A DNA stretch of 64,000 bases from Burkholderiales bacterium (lineage in GTDB: Bacteria; Pseudomonadota; Gammaproteobacteria; Burkholderiales; Burkholderiaceae_C), in contig JAGWTP010000004.1 in the NCBI GenBank assembly GCA_028868895.1, positions 1 through 64,000 of the forward strand, read 5' to 3'. A program made the translations under genes and the position numbers. The notes below the pieces were generated by a model. That model did not search any database. It saw nothing but the letters and a program-made list of their open reading frames with translations, and was not told the DNA's origin. Shown piece after piece: positions 8,007-18,296 of the stretch. Positions within the stretch are counted from its first letter, which is position 1; every line of letters starts with the position of its first letter.

Positions 8007-8930
8007 TCAATCGCGCAATTGGCGTCCGGTCAGCGCCAGGAACACGTCTTCCAGATTCGCCCGGCCCGAACTCAGGTGCCTCACCGTCACGCCGCGCGCC
8101 GACAGCGCCTGCAGCACCGCAGGCGTGTCGCGCGCGAGATCGTCGAGCCCGACGATCGCGCGTTGCGGCTCGAGCTGGATCGACTTGATGCCCGCCACGC
8201 CGTCCAGCGTGGCCGCGTCCAGCGTGCCCTCGAAGTCGATCGACAGGGTCTGTGCCGCTGGCAGCGTGCGGTACAGCTCGGGCAACGTGCCGCTCGCGAC
8301 GACCTTGCCGTGGTCGATGATCACGATGCGGTCGGCCAGCCGCTCGGCCTCTTCCATGTAGTGCGTGGTATAGACCAGCGCCTTGCCGGCGCGCTTCAAT
8401 GCTTCGAGGCTGTCGAAGATCGCGTTGCGGCTTTGCGGGTCGACGCCGGCGGTCGGCTCGTCGAGCAGCAGCACGTCGGGGTCATGGACGAGCGCGCAGG
8501 CAATGTTCAGGCGCCGCTTCATGCCGCCGCTGAAGGTGGCGCATTTGTCGCGGGCGCGGTCGGCGAGGCCGACCGTCTCCAGCACGGCCAACGCGCGTTT
8601 CCTGAGCGTTGCCCTGGGCAGGCCGTAGAGCGCGCCGAACAGTTCGATGTTGGCGAGCGCCGGCAGGTCTTCGAACAGCGCGAGGTCTTGCGGCACCAGA
8701 CCGATGCGGCGCTTGAACGCGAACTCGTCGAGCGCCAGCGTCGCACCCCGCACGGTCACCGAGCCGGCGTCGGCTGCGGTCAACCCGCTGATCATGCCGA
8801 CCGTCGTCGACTTGCCGGCGCCGTTCGGCCCGAGCAGGCCCAGCACCTCGCCGGCGTGCACCTGCAGTGACACGTCGGCCACGGCCATGCGAGCCCCGTA
8901 GGACTTGCGCAATCCCTGTACATCGAGCAT
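8007..8930 (-). CDS. ABC exporter ATP-binding protein
   Basis: A 307-residue DrrA/CcmA-type ATPase. Walker A GPNGAGKST is at 34-42, signature FSGGM at 133-137, Walker B LLLDEP at 154-159, and the H-loop is in YTTHYMEEAERLAD. The 80-residue C-terminal extension (LSIDFEGTLDAATLDGVAGI ...) is typical of exporters partnered with ABC-2 permeases. The start MLDVQGLRKSYGARMAV is canonical. It is the first gene of the pair, upstream of the permease. A possible role is self-resistance or lipid export; no biosynthetic neighbours are present to say which. Confidence 0.92.
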   Translation of the reverse strand: MLDVQGLRKSYGARMAVADVSLQVHAGEVLGLLGPNGAGKSTTVGMISGLTAADAGSVTVRGATLALDEFAFKRRIGLVPQDLALFEDLPALANIELFGALYGLPRATLRKRALAVLETVGLADRARDKCATFSGGMKRRLNIACALVHDPDVLLLDEPTAGVDPQSRNAIFDSLEALKRAGKALVYTTHYMEEAERLADRIVIIDHGKVVASGTLPELYRTLPAAQTLSIDFEGTLDAATLDGVAGIKSIQLEPQRAIVGLDDLARDTPAVLQALSARGVTVRHLSSGRANLEDVFLALTGRQLRD

Positions 8931-9047
8931 CGCCCGCTCCTTGGGGTTCTGGATGCGGCGATGCTATCGAGCGTCGTGCGCCGTGCGCGCCCACTGCGAC
9001 CAACCGCCGGCGCCGCGCCGTGAACGGTCGTCGGCCGGCGCGACCGG

Positions 9048-10304
9048 TCAGCGCCCGTGCAAGGCCTCGCGCCGCTGCTGCAGGAAGCGTCGCACCGCCG
9101 GGTCGGCCTCCAGGCCGATCGCCTGGATGTAGGCGGCGTCGGCCGCGCGGGTCGCGCCGGTGCGCGCGAGCAGGCCGGCGCGCGCGGCCCAGTACGGCTG
9201 GTAGTCGGACAGCCGCGCATCGGTGCCGATCGCGTCGAGCGCGGCCAGCCCATCGGCGGCACCGCGGGTCTCGGCGAGCGCGACGGCGCGGTTGATCGCC
9301 ACCACCGGCGAGCCGGTGAGTTGGGCGAGCGCGTCGTAGAGCTGCACGATGGCGGCCCAGTCGGCGCGCCCGGTGCGCCGGCGGATCACGTGCGCCGATT
9401 GCACCGCGGCCTCGAGCTGGTAGCGGCCGATCGTGCCGAGGCGGCTCGCGCGCCGCAACAGGGTCTCGGCGGTGTCGATCAGCGGCGCGTCCCACCGCGC
9501 CGGGTCCTGATCGGCCAGCGGCACGTAGCCGCCGTGGGCGTCGCGCCGCGCGGCGCGCCGGGCCTGGGCGTGCAGCATCAGCGCGAGCAGGCCGAGCGCC
9601 TCGGGTTCGTCGGGCAGCAGCGTGGCGACCAGTTCGCCGAGCCAGATGGCCTCGTCGGCCAGGTTGCGCCGGCGCGCCTCGGTGCCGGTCGGGTCCGACC
9701 AGCCCTCGGTGTAGGCGGCGTAGATGGCCTCGAGCACGCTGCCCAGGCGCGGCGCCAGCTCGTCATGCTCGGGCAGCCGGAACGGGATGCCGGCGCGCTT
9801 GATCTTGGCCTTGGCGCGCACCAGGCGCTGGCCCATCGTGCCCGGAGCGACGAGGAACGCCGAGGCGATCGTCGCCGCGTCGAAGCCCAGCAGGGTCTGC
9901 AGCATCAGCGGCGCGCGCACGTGGGGCTCGATCGCCGGGTGGGCGCACGCGAACATCAGCAGCAGCCGCTCGTCGGGGATCGCGCGCGGCGGCTCCTCGC
10001 CGGTCGCCAGCTCGGCGAGCCGCAGCAGGTCGGCGGCCGCGTCGTCGTGCGTCCTGCGCCGGCGCGCGGCATCGATCATCGAGTGCCGCGCCGCGGTCAT
10101 CAGCCAGGCCTCGGGGCTGGCGGGCACGCCGTGCGCCGGCCAGTCGCGCAGCGCGGCCTCGAACGCGGCGGCGAGCGCGTCTTCGGCCGCGGCCACGTCG
10201 CGCGTGCGCGCCGCCAGGAACGCGACCAGCTTGCCGTAGCTGCGCCGCGCCGCGGCAACGACGGCTTCCCGACCGCCGGGCGGGTCGGCCGGCGCACCGC
10301 GCAT
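9048..10304 (-). CDS. ECF42-like RNA polymerase sigma factor (SigJ/YlaC-type with C-terminal extension)
   Basis: A 418-residue protein. An ECF sigma2 region (KLVAFLAARTRDVAAAEDALAAAF) and a sigma4 region (FDAATIASAFLVAPGTMGQRL) lie within the first ~185 residues. A long C-terminal TPR-like domain follows (YQLEAAVQSAHVIRR, SPVVAINRAVALAE), containing the GRYQLEAAIQ/NRAVA-type motifs characteristic of the ECF42 group. ECF42 factors lack an anti-sigma factor and pair with DGPF/YCII proteins, as here: the YCII gene ends five bases upstream. The extension is probably needed for activity control. Targets are likely the adjacent gene itself. Confidence 0.88.
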   Translation of the reverse strand: MRGAPADPPGGREAVVAAARRSYGKLVAFLAARTRDVAAAEDALAAAFEAALRDWPAHGVPASPEAWLMTAARHSMIDAARRRRTHDDAAADLLRLAELATGEEPPRAIPDERLLLMFACAHPAIEPHVRAPLMLQTLLGFDAATIASAFLVAPGTMGQRLVRAKAKIKRAGIPFRLPEHDELAPRLGSVLEAIYAAYTEGWSDPTGTEARRRNLADEAIWLGELVATLLPDEPEALGLLALMLHAQARRAARRDAHGGYVPLADQDPARWDAPLIDTAETLLRRASRLGTIGRYQLEAAVQSAHVIRRRTGRADWAAIVQLYDALAQLTGSPVVAINRAVALAETRGAADGLAALDAIGTDARLSDYQPYWAARAGLLARTGATRAADAAYIQAIGLEADPAVRRFLQQRREALHGR

Positions 10305-10309
10305 GCCGG

Positions 10310-10657
10310 TCACATCGGCCAGATCGGCCGGACCTCGATCGTGCCGTGGCCCGAGCTCGGGCAGCGCGCGGCCCACGACAGCGCGGCGTCGAGATCGGGT
10401 ACGTCGATCAGGTAGTAGCCGCCGAGCTGCTCGCGGGTTTCGGCATAGGGCCCGTTCAGCACCTCGGTCTTGCCGCCTCGCACCCGCACCGAGGTGGCGT
10501 CGCTGCTCGGGCGCAGCCGCTCGCCGGCCTGCATTGCGCCGGCCGCAATCAGCGCATCGGTGTAGGCACCGTAGGCCTGGATCACCTTGCCGATTTCGTC
10601 GGGCGGCATCGCGTTCTCGTCGGCCTCGCTGGCGTAGATCATCAACAGGTATTTCAT
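10310..10657 (-). CDS. YCII/DGPF-like protein, partner of the ECF42 sigma factor
   Basis: A 115-residue protein, MKYLLMIYASE at the N-terminus, preceded by GGAG. It has the YCII-related fold. Where the family carries DGPF (in DGPFAExKExxGGY), this one reads NGPYAETREQLGGYYL, so both ends of the motif are substituted. Such proteins are often co-encoded with ECF42 sigma factors and are thought to belong to their regulon. The stop is five bases before the sigma-factor ATG, so the two are probably co-translated. The biochemical function of the family is unknown. Confidence 0.88.
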   Translation of the reverse strand: MKYLLMIYASEADENAMPPDEIGKVIQAYGAYTDALIAAGAMQAGERLRPSSDATSVRVRGGKTEVLNGPYAETREQLGGYYLIDVPDLDAALSWAARCPSSGHGTIEVRPIWPM

Positions 10658-10677
10658 TGCGTTCTCCTTCGGGGTGG

Positions 10678-10698
10678 GATGCGGCGGGTTGCCGCATC
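10678..10698. promoter_or_regulatory. Inverted repeat upstream of the YCII/sigma operon
   Basis: A perfect 8-base inverted repeat, GATGCGGC and GCCGCATC, is separated by five bases. It ends 21 bases before the YCII start codon and sits just upstream of its Shine-Dalgarno. It could be an operator or a 5' leader hairpin. No function is established. Confidence 0.35.
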
Positions 10699-10988
10699 TG
10701 TGCAATGACGTTCGGCGGGCCTCGATTTCGACGCGCCGGTGAACGATTCTGGAGTCGCCGTGCGCGCCACGGGACGAAGACCCCAGGCCCGCATCGGTGG
10801 TCGCAGGCCCGCCACCGCGCTCTGCGAGCCGACGACCGCCGGCGCGTCGCACCGCCCTTGAACTAGGTCTTTCGCGGGCCCACGGCCGCACCGACCATCC
10901 GGGCACCCAGCCACCGCGAGCGCGAGGCCGCGACCCCATCCCCGTCCGGGGCCGTCGCGTTCGTGCGGTCACACCACGGAGACACACC
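10699..10988. other. Intergenic region between the sigma operon and the caspase gene
   Basis: A divergent spacer of about 290 bases. A GGAG precedes the caspase ATG. A TTGAAC at about 10858 could be a -35, but no good -10 is visible. No small gene with both a start signal and family resemblance was found. Confidence 0.3.
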
Positions 10989-11894
<906 letters not shown>

Positions 11895-11932
11895 TCGCCA
11901 CGCCGCCGAACACCCCGAGTCGGAGCGACATC

Positions 11933-14900
11933 ATGGCCACCGGCGCGCGCGACATCACCTTCGTCGTTCCCGGCCAGGTGCAGCCGGTCGGTGCGGCAAC
12001 GGTGCGCGGGCACGCGGTGGGCACCGTCAAGGCCAGCGTGCGCGTCGGCGCGCAGCGCGGCAGCGGCGACACGGTGCGGCTCACGGCGCGGCCGGGCGAC
12101 GACGTGGTCGTGCTCAGCGTCGCCAACGGCCCGACGCTGGTGCTGCACCCCGAAGACGCGCGCGACCTGTTGCGCGCGCAGGCGCCAGGCGCCAGCCGCA
12201 GCGCGCTGGCCGCCAACGAGGTCACGGTCTCGGCGCAGCTCGGCTGGCCCGGGCTCGAAGCCGGCGCCACCCGCGGCGCGACGCGCGGCTGGCTCGGCCA
12301 GGCGGTGCTGAGCACGGTCGAGGTGGTCACCGGGCTGCTCAAGGACCCGGCCGCCGACCTGGCCACGGCCGCCATCACGCGCAAGGTCGACGGTGCGGTC
12401 GACGAAGGTGTCTACCCGCTGCGCGCCGAGGCGCCGCCGGCGGCGCTGAAGGGCAGCGGCACGAAGCTGCCGAACGTGCCCCCTGCCGACGACGGCGGCC
12501 CGCTGCTGGTGCTGGTGCACGGCACCTTCGTCGACACTGCCAGCACCTTCGGCAAGCTGTGGGCCTTGCACCCGCAGACCGTGCGCGAGCTGTTCACGCG
12601 CTACCGCAACCGCGTCTACGCGCTCGACCACCCGACGCTGGGCGAGAGCCCGATCGGCAACGCGCTGGCGCTGGTGAAGGCGCTGCCGGCCGGGGCACGG
12701 CTGCACCTGGTCACGCACTCGCGCGGCGGGCTGGTCGCCGAGGTGCTGGCGCGGGCCTGCGGCGGCGGGCCGCTGGGAGCCGGCGAGCTGGCGCTGTTCG
12801 CCGGCGACCAGTACAAGGCGCAGCGCACCGACCTGCAGGCGCTGGTGGCACTGGCGCAGAAGAAGGGCCTGAAGGTCGAGCGCGTGGTGCGCGTGGCCTG
12901 CCCGGCGCGCGGCACGCTGCTCGCGTCGAAGCGTTTGGATGCCTACCTGTCGGTGCTGCAGTGGGGGCTGCAGCTGGCCGGCGTGCCGGTGGCGCCGCAG
13001 CTCGTCGAGTTCCTGCACGAGGTCGCGCGGCGCCGCGCCGACCCTTCGGTGCTGCCAGGCATCGAGGCGATGATGCCCGGCAGCCCGGTGGTCGAATGGC
13101 TCAACGGCCGCGACGAAACCATCCCCGGCGAACTGCGCGTGATCGCCGGCGACCTGCAGGGCGACTCGGTCGGCTCGTGGGTCAAGACGCTGCTGGCCGA
13201 CGCCTTCTACTGGACCGACAACGACCTCGTCGTGCAGACCCGCTCGATGTACGGCGGCACGCCGCGCGCGCCGGACGCGGCCGGCGCGGGTGCGAGCTTC
13301 CTGCTCGACCGCGGCGCGCAGGTCACGCACTTCAACTACTTCGCCAACGAGCGCACCGTGCGCGCCATCGCCAACGCGCTGGCCGACGCGGCGCCGGCCG
13401 GCTTTGCGGCGATCGGGCCGCTGTCGTGGGCCGGCGAGGACGCCGGCGGCACGCGCGCGGCGCAGGCCGTGGCGCGCTCGCGCGGCGGTCCCGGCGCGAG
13501 CCCGGCCGACCGCCCGGCGGTGTTCGTGCTGCCGGGCATCCTGGGCTCCAACCTCAAGCTCGACGGCCAGCGCATCTGGCTCGGCTTTCGCTTCGTCAAC
13601 GGCCTGATGAAGCTGGCGTGGGACCGGGCCACCGCGGCACGCGTCGAGCCCGACGGGCCCATCGGCGCCAGCTACGACGACCTGATCGAGCGCCTGGCCG
13701 ACACCCATGAGGTGATCGCGTTCGCCTACGACTGGCGCCGCCCGATCGAAGACGAGGCGCGCCGCCTGGCCGTCGCGGTCGATGCCGCGCTCGCCGCGCG
13801 CAACGCCAGCTGCCAGCCGGTGCGGCTGCTTGCGCACTCGATGGGCGGGCTGGTGGCGCGCACGATGCAGCTCGAGGCCCCCGCCACCTGGCAGCGCCTG
13901 ATGGCCCGCGACGGTGCGCGGCTGCTGATGCTGGGCACGCCCAATGCCGGCTCGTGGGCGCCGATGCAGACCCTGTCGGGCGACGACACGTTCGGCAACG
14001 CGCTGGTCGCGTTCGGCTCGCTGTTCCACAACGCCGATGCGCGCAAGATGATGGCCGGCCTGCCCGGCTTCATGCAACTCCAGGCCGCGCTGCTCGACCC
14101 GGCGCTCGGCCTCGACCAGGCGAGCACCTGGCAGAAGCTGGCCGACGCCGACCTGGCCGCGCTGCGCGAGCGCAGCCTCTGGCACGACGAAGGCGCGCAG
14201 CGCACGATCTACGAGTGGGGCGCACCGCCGCAGGCCGTGCTCGACCAGGCCGTGGCGCTGCGCCGCCGCCTCGACGCGCAGCTCGCCACGCTCGCCGCCG
14301 ATGCGCCGAAGATCCTGCTCGTGATCGGCCACGCCGACTTCACCCCCGCGGGCATCGTGCTGGACCACGACGGGCTCGACTACCTGAACACGCCCGACGA
14401 TGGCGACGGCCGCGTCACGTTGGCGAGCGCGTTGCTGCCCGGCGTGCGCACCTGGAAGGTCGATGCCGAGCACGGCAAGCTGCCCAGTGCGGCGCCCGCG
14501 TTTGCCGCCTACATCGAGCTGCTCGCCAGCGGCCAGACGAACCAGCTCGAAGCCCATGCACCGGCCGCGAGGGGCACCGCTGCGGCCGCGGCGGGCGCCG
14601 GCGCCGGCAGCGCACCGGTGCGCAACCGGCCGTCGCGCGGCCTGCAGGCAACGCAGCCGCCATCGAGCGCGGCCGACGTGCTGGCGCCGGGCCGCGAGCG
14701 CGCCGGCGACGGGCTGGGCGCTCGCGCACCGGGCGCGGCCTTGAGCGTGTCGGTCTACAACGGCGACCTGAAGTTCGTGCGCCAGGCGCTGCTGGTGGGC
14801 CACTACCGCTCGATGACGCTGACCGGCGCCGAGGCCGTGGTCGATGCCCTCGTCGGCCAGGGCATGAGTCGCGCGCTCGATGCCGGCCTGTACCCCGATG

Positions 14901-17569
14901 CGCCCGGCACGCACCAGATCTTCGGCAACCTGCGCAAGAACCCGGCCAACCCGCTCGAGATGGCGCGCCCGCAGGCGGCGGTGGTGGTCGGCCTGGGCGA
15001 CGAGGGCAAGCTGCGCGCGCTCGACCTCGCCTACAGCGTGCGCCAGGCGGTGCTCGCCTACGCGCAGCGCCTGGCGGAACAGGAAGGCGGCGCGCCGGCG
15101 CAGTTCGAGCTGGCGGCCACGCTGATCGGCAGTGGCGGCACCGGCATGTCGGCGGGCAGCGCGGCGCAGCTGATCGCGCAGGGCGCGATCGAGGCCAACC
15201 TGCGGCTGCAGCACAGCGGCTGGCCGCGCCTGGGCCGGCTCACGCTGGTCGAGCTCTACCTTGAGCGCGCCGGCGACGCCTGGCGCGCGTTGCAACAGCA
15301 GCAGCTCGCTGCACCGAACCGGCTCAGGCTGGTCGGCAAGGTCCAGTTCGGCCCCGGGGCGCTGCGCCGCTCGCTCGATTCGAGCTACCGCGGCGCGGCC
15401 TACGACTTCATCAGCGCGCTGACGGTGGCCGGCGGCGACCCGGCCAACCCGTGCATCGCCTACACGCTCGACACCAAGCGCGCCCGCACCGAGGTGCGCG
15501 CCCAGCATGCGCAGGGCACGCTGTTGCGCGAGCTGGTCGCCAACGCCTCGAACGACGCCGCCACCGACCCGCGCATCGGCCGCACCTTGTTCAACCTGCT
15601 GGTGCCGGTCGAGATGGAGCCGTTCCTCGGCGGCACGAGCGAAATGGTGATCGAGCTCGAACCCGAAACGGCGGTGATTCCCTGGGAGCTGCTCGACACC
15701 CACGCCGAAGCGCAGTCGGTCGACGCCCGGCCGTGGGCGATCCGCTGCAAGCTGATCCGCAAGCTGCGCACCGAGACGTTCCGCGCCCAGGTCGTCGACG
15801 CGAACCCCGACGACAGCGTGCTCGTGATCGGCGAGCCGCTGTGCGACCCCGCGCTCTACCCGCGTCTGGCCGGCGCGCGCGCCGAAGCGCTCGCGGTGGC
15901 CGCGCGCCTGGCCGCGCCCGGCAGCGGGCTGGGCGCCGACAAGGTCTGCGCGCTGGTCGACCAGAACGACGCGCAGTCGATCATCAACGCGCTGTTCGAG
16001 CGCCGCTACCGCGTCGTGCACATCGCCGGCCACGGCGCGCCCACCGTCAATGGCGGCGTGGTGCTGTCGGGCCGGAACACCTACCTTGGCGCGAACGAAG
16101 TGCGGGCGATGCGCAGCGTGCCGGAACTGGTGTTCCTGAACTGCTGCCACCTCGCCGGCCGCGACGCCGCGACCACGCTGCAGCCCTACGACCGCGCCCG
16201 CTTCGCCGCCAACATCGCCGAGGAGCTGATCCGCGTCGGCGTGCGCTGCGTGATCGCCGCCGGCTGGGCCGTCGAAGACGCCCCGGCCGAGCAGTTCGCC
16301 ACCGCGTTCTACGCGGCGCTGCTCGGTGGCGCGCGCTTCATCGAGGCCGTCGGTGCGGCGCGCGCCGCCGCTTGGGACGCCAACCGGCGCGGCAATACCT
16401 GGGCCGCCTACCAGTGCTACGGCGACCCCGAATGGACCTGGCGCCGTGACGGCGCCGACGCCCAGCGGCCGGCGCGCCCGCTCGGCGACGAGTTCGCCGG
16501 CGTCGCCTCGCCGGTGGCACTCGCGCTCGCGCTCGAAACGATCGCGATCGGCAATGCGTACGGCAGCGCGTACAGCAGCGCAACCGGCAGCGCAAACGCC
16601 AGCGCATACGGCAGCGCAAACGGCAGCGCGCATTTCAACGCCGGGGCGGGTGCTGCCGGTGGTGCGCCCGGCCAGGCCGCCGGCAGCACCTTCGGCCGCA
16701 GCGCCGCCAGCGCAGCCGCTGCGGCCGAGCCTGCGCTCGACAAGTTGCGCTACCTCGAAGCCGAGTTCGCGCCGCTGTGGGGCGGCATCGGCGCGGTCGC
16801 CGAGGCCTTCGGCGTCGCCTACGCCAGCGCCGGGGCGATCGACGCGGCGATCGGCTGGTACCGCGCCGCGGTCGACGCCGAAGACGGCAGCGCCAGCCTG
16901 CGCGCCGCCGAGCAGCACGGCAACCTGCTGGTGCGGCGCGCCGCGCAGCGCGGCGACGCGGCCGGCATCCGCGCCGGCATCGCGCAACTCGAACGCCTGG
17001 TCGCGTTGCAGCCGACCCTCGAACGCGAGAGCCTGCTCGGCGCGGCCCACAAGCGGCTGACGATGGTCGAGTGGCACGCCGGCCGCGCCGCGCAGGCGCA
17101 GGCCGCGCTCGATGCGGCGGTGGCGCACTACGGCGCGGCCGAGGCCCTGGCGCGCCGCGGCGGCGCTCACACGTCGATCTTCTACCCGGCGAAGAACGCC
17201 ATCAGCTGCGAGTTGCGCGCCGCGTTCCTGGCGCAGCGCCGGCCGGTGCTCGACGCGGGCCGGGTCGCGGCGGTGCGCGACGCGCTGCAGCGCGCCGCGG
17301 CCGAAGCGCCCGACTTCTGGTCGGTCGTCGGCCAGACCGAACTGCTGATCCTCGCTGCGCTCGCGGAAGGCCGGCTCGCGGCCATCGAAGCCGACGCGAT
17401 CGCGAGCCTGCGCGATCTCAAGTTGCGCGTGCCGGCGCCGTGGATGTGGGACTCGGTCGGCAACGAGGCGCAGTTCACGCTGACCCCGTACCTCGCGATC
17501 GCCGGCAGCACCGAGCGCCGCGCCGCGCAGCAGTTGCTGCAGGCCTTGCAGGCGATGGCGACGGCCTGA
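11933..17569 (+). CDS. Giant multidomain protein: two alpha/beta-hydrolases, CHAT protease domain, TPR-like C-terminus
   Basis: 1878 residues from the ATG at 11933. Domains in order: (1) a beta-rich N-terminus (1-110); (2) an alpha/beta-hydrolase of DUF7379 style (about 190-420) with LVLVHGTF and the nucleophile motif THSRGG, Ser263; (3) an LCAT-like lipase/acyltransferase domain (about 525-850) with VLPGILGSNL and AHSMGG, Ser636; (4) an Ala/Gly/Pro/Arg linker (about 860-935); (5) a region leading into a CHAT protease domain (about 1225-1500) with HIAGHG (His1367) and LNCCHLAG (Cys1405); (6) an Ala/Ser/Gly/Asn low-complexity tract (about 1535-1585); (7) a TPR or TRAFs-binding-like helical region (about 1600-1878). 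No signal peptide is seen. Together with the adjacent caspase it looks like a protease-controlled lipid-hydrolase effector. That role is inference. Confidence 0.88.
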   Translation: MATGARDITFVVPGQVQPVGAATVRGHAVGTVKASVRVGAQRGSGDTVRLTARPGDDVVVLSVANGPTLVLHPEDARDLLRAQAPGASRSALAANEVTVSAQLGWPGLEAGATRGATRGWLGQAVLSTVEVVTGLLKDPAADLATAAITRKVDGAVDEGVYPLRAEAPPAALKGSGTKLPNVPPADDGGPLLVLVHGTFVDTASTFGKLWALHPQTVRELFTRYRNRVYALDHPTLGESPIGNALALVKALPAGARLHLVTHSRGGLVAEVLARACGGGPLGAGELALFAGDQYKAQRTDLQALVALAQKKGLKVERVVRVACPARGTLLASKRLDAYLSVLQWGLQLAGVPVAPQLVEFLHEVARRRADPSVLPGIEAMMPGSPVVEWLNGRDETIPGELRVIAGDLQGDSVGSWVKTLLADAFYWTDNDLVVQTRSMYGGTPRAPDAAGAGASFLLDRGAQVTHFNYFANERTVRAIANALADAAPAGFAAIGPLSWAGEDAGGTRAAQAVARSRGGPGASPADRPAVFVLPGILGSNLKLDGQRIWLGFRFVNGLMKLAWDRATAARVEPDGPIGASYDDLIERLADTHEVIAFAYDWRRPIEDEARRLAVAVDAALAARNASCQPVRLLAHSMGGLVARTMQLEAPATWQRLMARDGARLLMLGTPNAGSWAPMQTLSGDDTFGNALVAFGSLFHNADARKMMAGLPGFMQLQAALLDPALGLDQASTWQKLADADLAALRERSLWHDEGAQRTIYEWGAPPQAVLDQAVALRRRLDAQLATLAADAPKILLVIGHADFTPAGIVLDHDGLDYLNTPDDGDGRVTLASALLPGVRTWKVDAEHGKLPSAAPAFAAYIELLASGQTNQLEAHAPAARGTAAAAAGAGAGSAPVRNRPSRGLQATQPPSSAADVLAPGRERAGDGLGARAPGAALSVSVYNGDLKFVRQALLVGHYRSMTLTGAEAVVDALVGQGMSRALDAGLYPDAPGTHQIFGNLRKNPANPLEMARPQAAVVVGLGDEGKLRALDLAYSVRQAVLAYAQRLAEQEGGAPAQFELAATLIGSGGTGMSAGSAAQLIAQGAIEANLRLQHSGWPRLGRLTLVELYLERAGDAWRALQQQQLAAPNRLRLVGKVQFGPGALRRSLDSSYRGAAYDFISALTVAGGDPANPCIAYTLDTKRARTEVRAQHAQGTLLRELVANASNDAATDPRIGRTLFNLLVPVEMEPFLGGTSEMVIELEPETAVIPWELLDTHAEAQSVDARPWAIRCKLIRKLRTETFRAQVVDANPDDSVLVIGEPLCDPALYPRLAGARAEALAVAARLAAPGSGLGADKVCALVDQNDAQSIINALFERRYRVVHIAGHGAPTVNGGVVLSGRNTYLGANEVRAMRSVPELVFLNCCHLAGRDAATTLQPYDRARFAANIAEELIRVGVRCVIAAGWAVEDAPAEQFATAFYAALLGGARFIEAVGAARAAAWDANRRGNTWAAYQCYGDPEWTWRRDGADAQRPARPLGDEFAGVASPVALALALETIAIGNAYGSAYSSATGSANASAYGSANGSAHFNAGAGAAGGAPGQAAGSTFGRSAASAAAAAEPALDKLRYLEAEFAPLWGGIGAVAEAFGVAYASAGAIDAAIGWYRAAVDAEDGSASLRAAEQHGNLLVRRAAQRGDAAGIRAGIAQLERLVALQPTLERESLLGAAHKRLTMVEWHAGRAAQAQAALDAAVAHYGAAEALARRGGAHTSIFYPAKNAISCELRAAFLAQRRPVLDAGRVAAVRDALQRAAAEAPDFWSVVGQTELLILAALAEGRLAAIEADAIASLRDLKLRVPAPWMWDSVGNEAQFTLTPYLAIAGSTERRAAQQLLQALQAMATA
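16540..16690 (+). repeat. Low-complexity in-frame repeats in the CHAT protein gene
   Basis: Imperfect tandem units of about 12-18 bases (GGCAGCGCxxAC-type) encode alternating Gly/Ser/Ala/Asn/Tyr residues such as YGSAYSSATGSANASAYGSA. The length is always a multiple of three. It lies between the CHAT domain and the TPR-like C-terminus and is probably a flexible hinge prone to slippage. Confidence 0.7.
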
Positions 17570-17602
17570 AACCGCGCGCTGAACCGCCGCGCCCGCGCCG
17601 TT

Positions 17603-18256
17603 TCACTGCGCGTAGCGCAGCACCGCAATGAAGTGGCAGGCGCTGCCGCCGAGCACGAACAGGTGCCACACGAAGTGCGCGTAGCGCAGCCGCGAGTCGA
17701 ACAGGAACACGACCGCGCCGGCGGTGTACGACAGCCCGCCGGCCACCAGCCACGCCAGCCCCGCGCCCGGCATGCGCGAGACCAGCGGCACGACCGCGAT
17801 CACCGCGACCCAGCCCATCACCACGTACAGGCCGGTGGACCACAGCGGGTGGCGCAGCCGGTTCGCCAGCTTGGCCGCGAAGCCGAGCACGGCCATCGCC
17901 CAGACCACGCCGAACAGCGACCAGCCCCAGCCGCCGCGCAGCACGCCGAACACGAACGGCGTGTAGCTGCCGGCGATGAACAGGTAGATCGCGGCGTGGT
18001 CGAAGCGGTTCAGCCACGCCTTGGCGCGGCCCGGCGGGCACACGTGGTACAGCGTCGAGACCAGGTACAGCAGCATCATCGTCGCCGAGAACACGCAGGC
18101 CGCGACCACGTTGATCGCGGTGCTGCGCGCCGGCCCGAAGACGAGCAGCACCGGCAGCGACGCGATCGCCAGCAGGAAGCCGATGCCGTGGCTGATGCCG
18201 TTGGCAAGCTCTTCGCCGAAGGTCTGCGGGCGGTGGGGGCTGTGGGCGGGGTTCAT
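17603..18256 (-). CDS. trhA: Hemolysin III / PAQR family membrane protein (TrhA/YqfA-like)
   Basis: A 217-residue protein with seven predicted membrane segments. The hallmark zinc-site motifs of the PAQR/hly-III superfamily are present: EELANGISHGIG near the N-terminus, STLYHVCP (the H of SxxxH) in the third segment, FDHAAIYLFIAGSYTPF, and a late VWHLFVLGGSACHF. TrhA-type members act in membrane energetics and fluidity control in proteobacteria; haemolysis is not their main role. Length and topology are normal. It converges on the giant CHAT gene, with stops 34 bases apart. Confidence 0.93.
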   Translation of the reverse strand: MNPAHSPHRPQTFGEELANGISHGIGFLLAIASLPVLLVFGPARSTAINVVAACVFSATMMLLYLVSTLYHVCPPGRAKAWLNRFDHAAIYLFIAGSYTPFVFGVLRGGWGWSLFGVVWAMAVLGFAAKLANRLRHPLWSTGLYVVMGWVAVIAVVPLVSRMPGAGLAWLVAGGLSYTAGAVVFLFDSRLRYAHFVWHLFVLGGSACHFIAVLRYAQ

Positions 18257-18296
18257 GGTTCGGACGCACCGCGCATTGCCATGGGCAACGCGCGTG

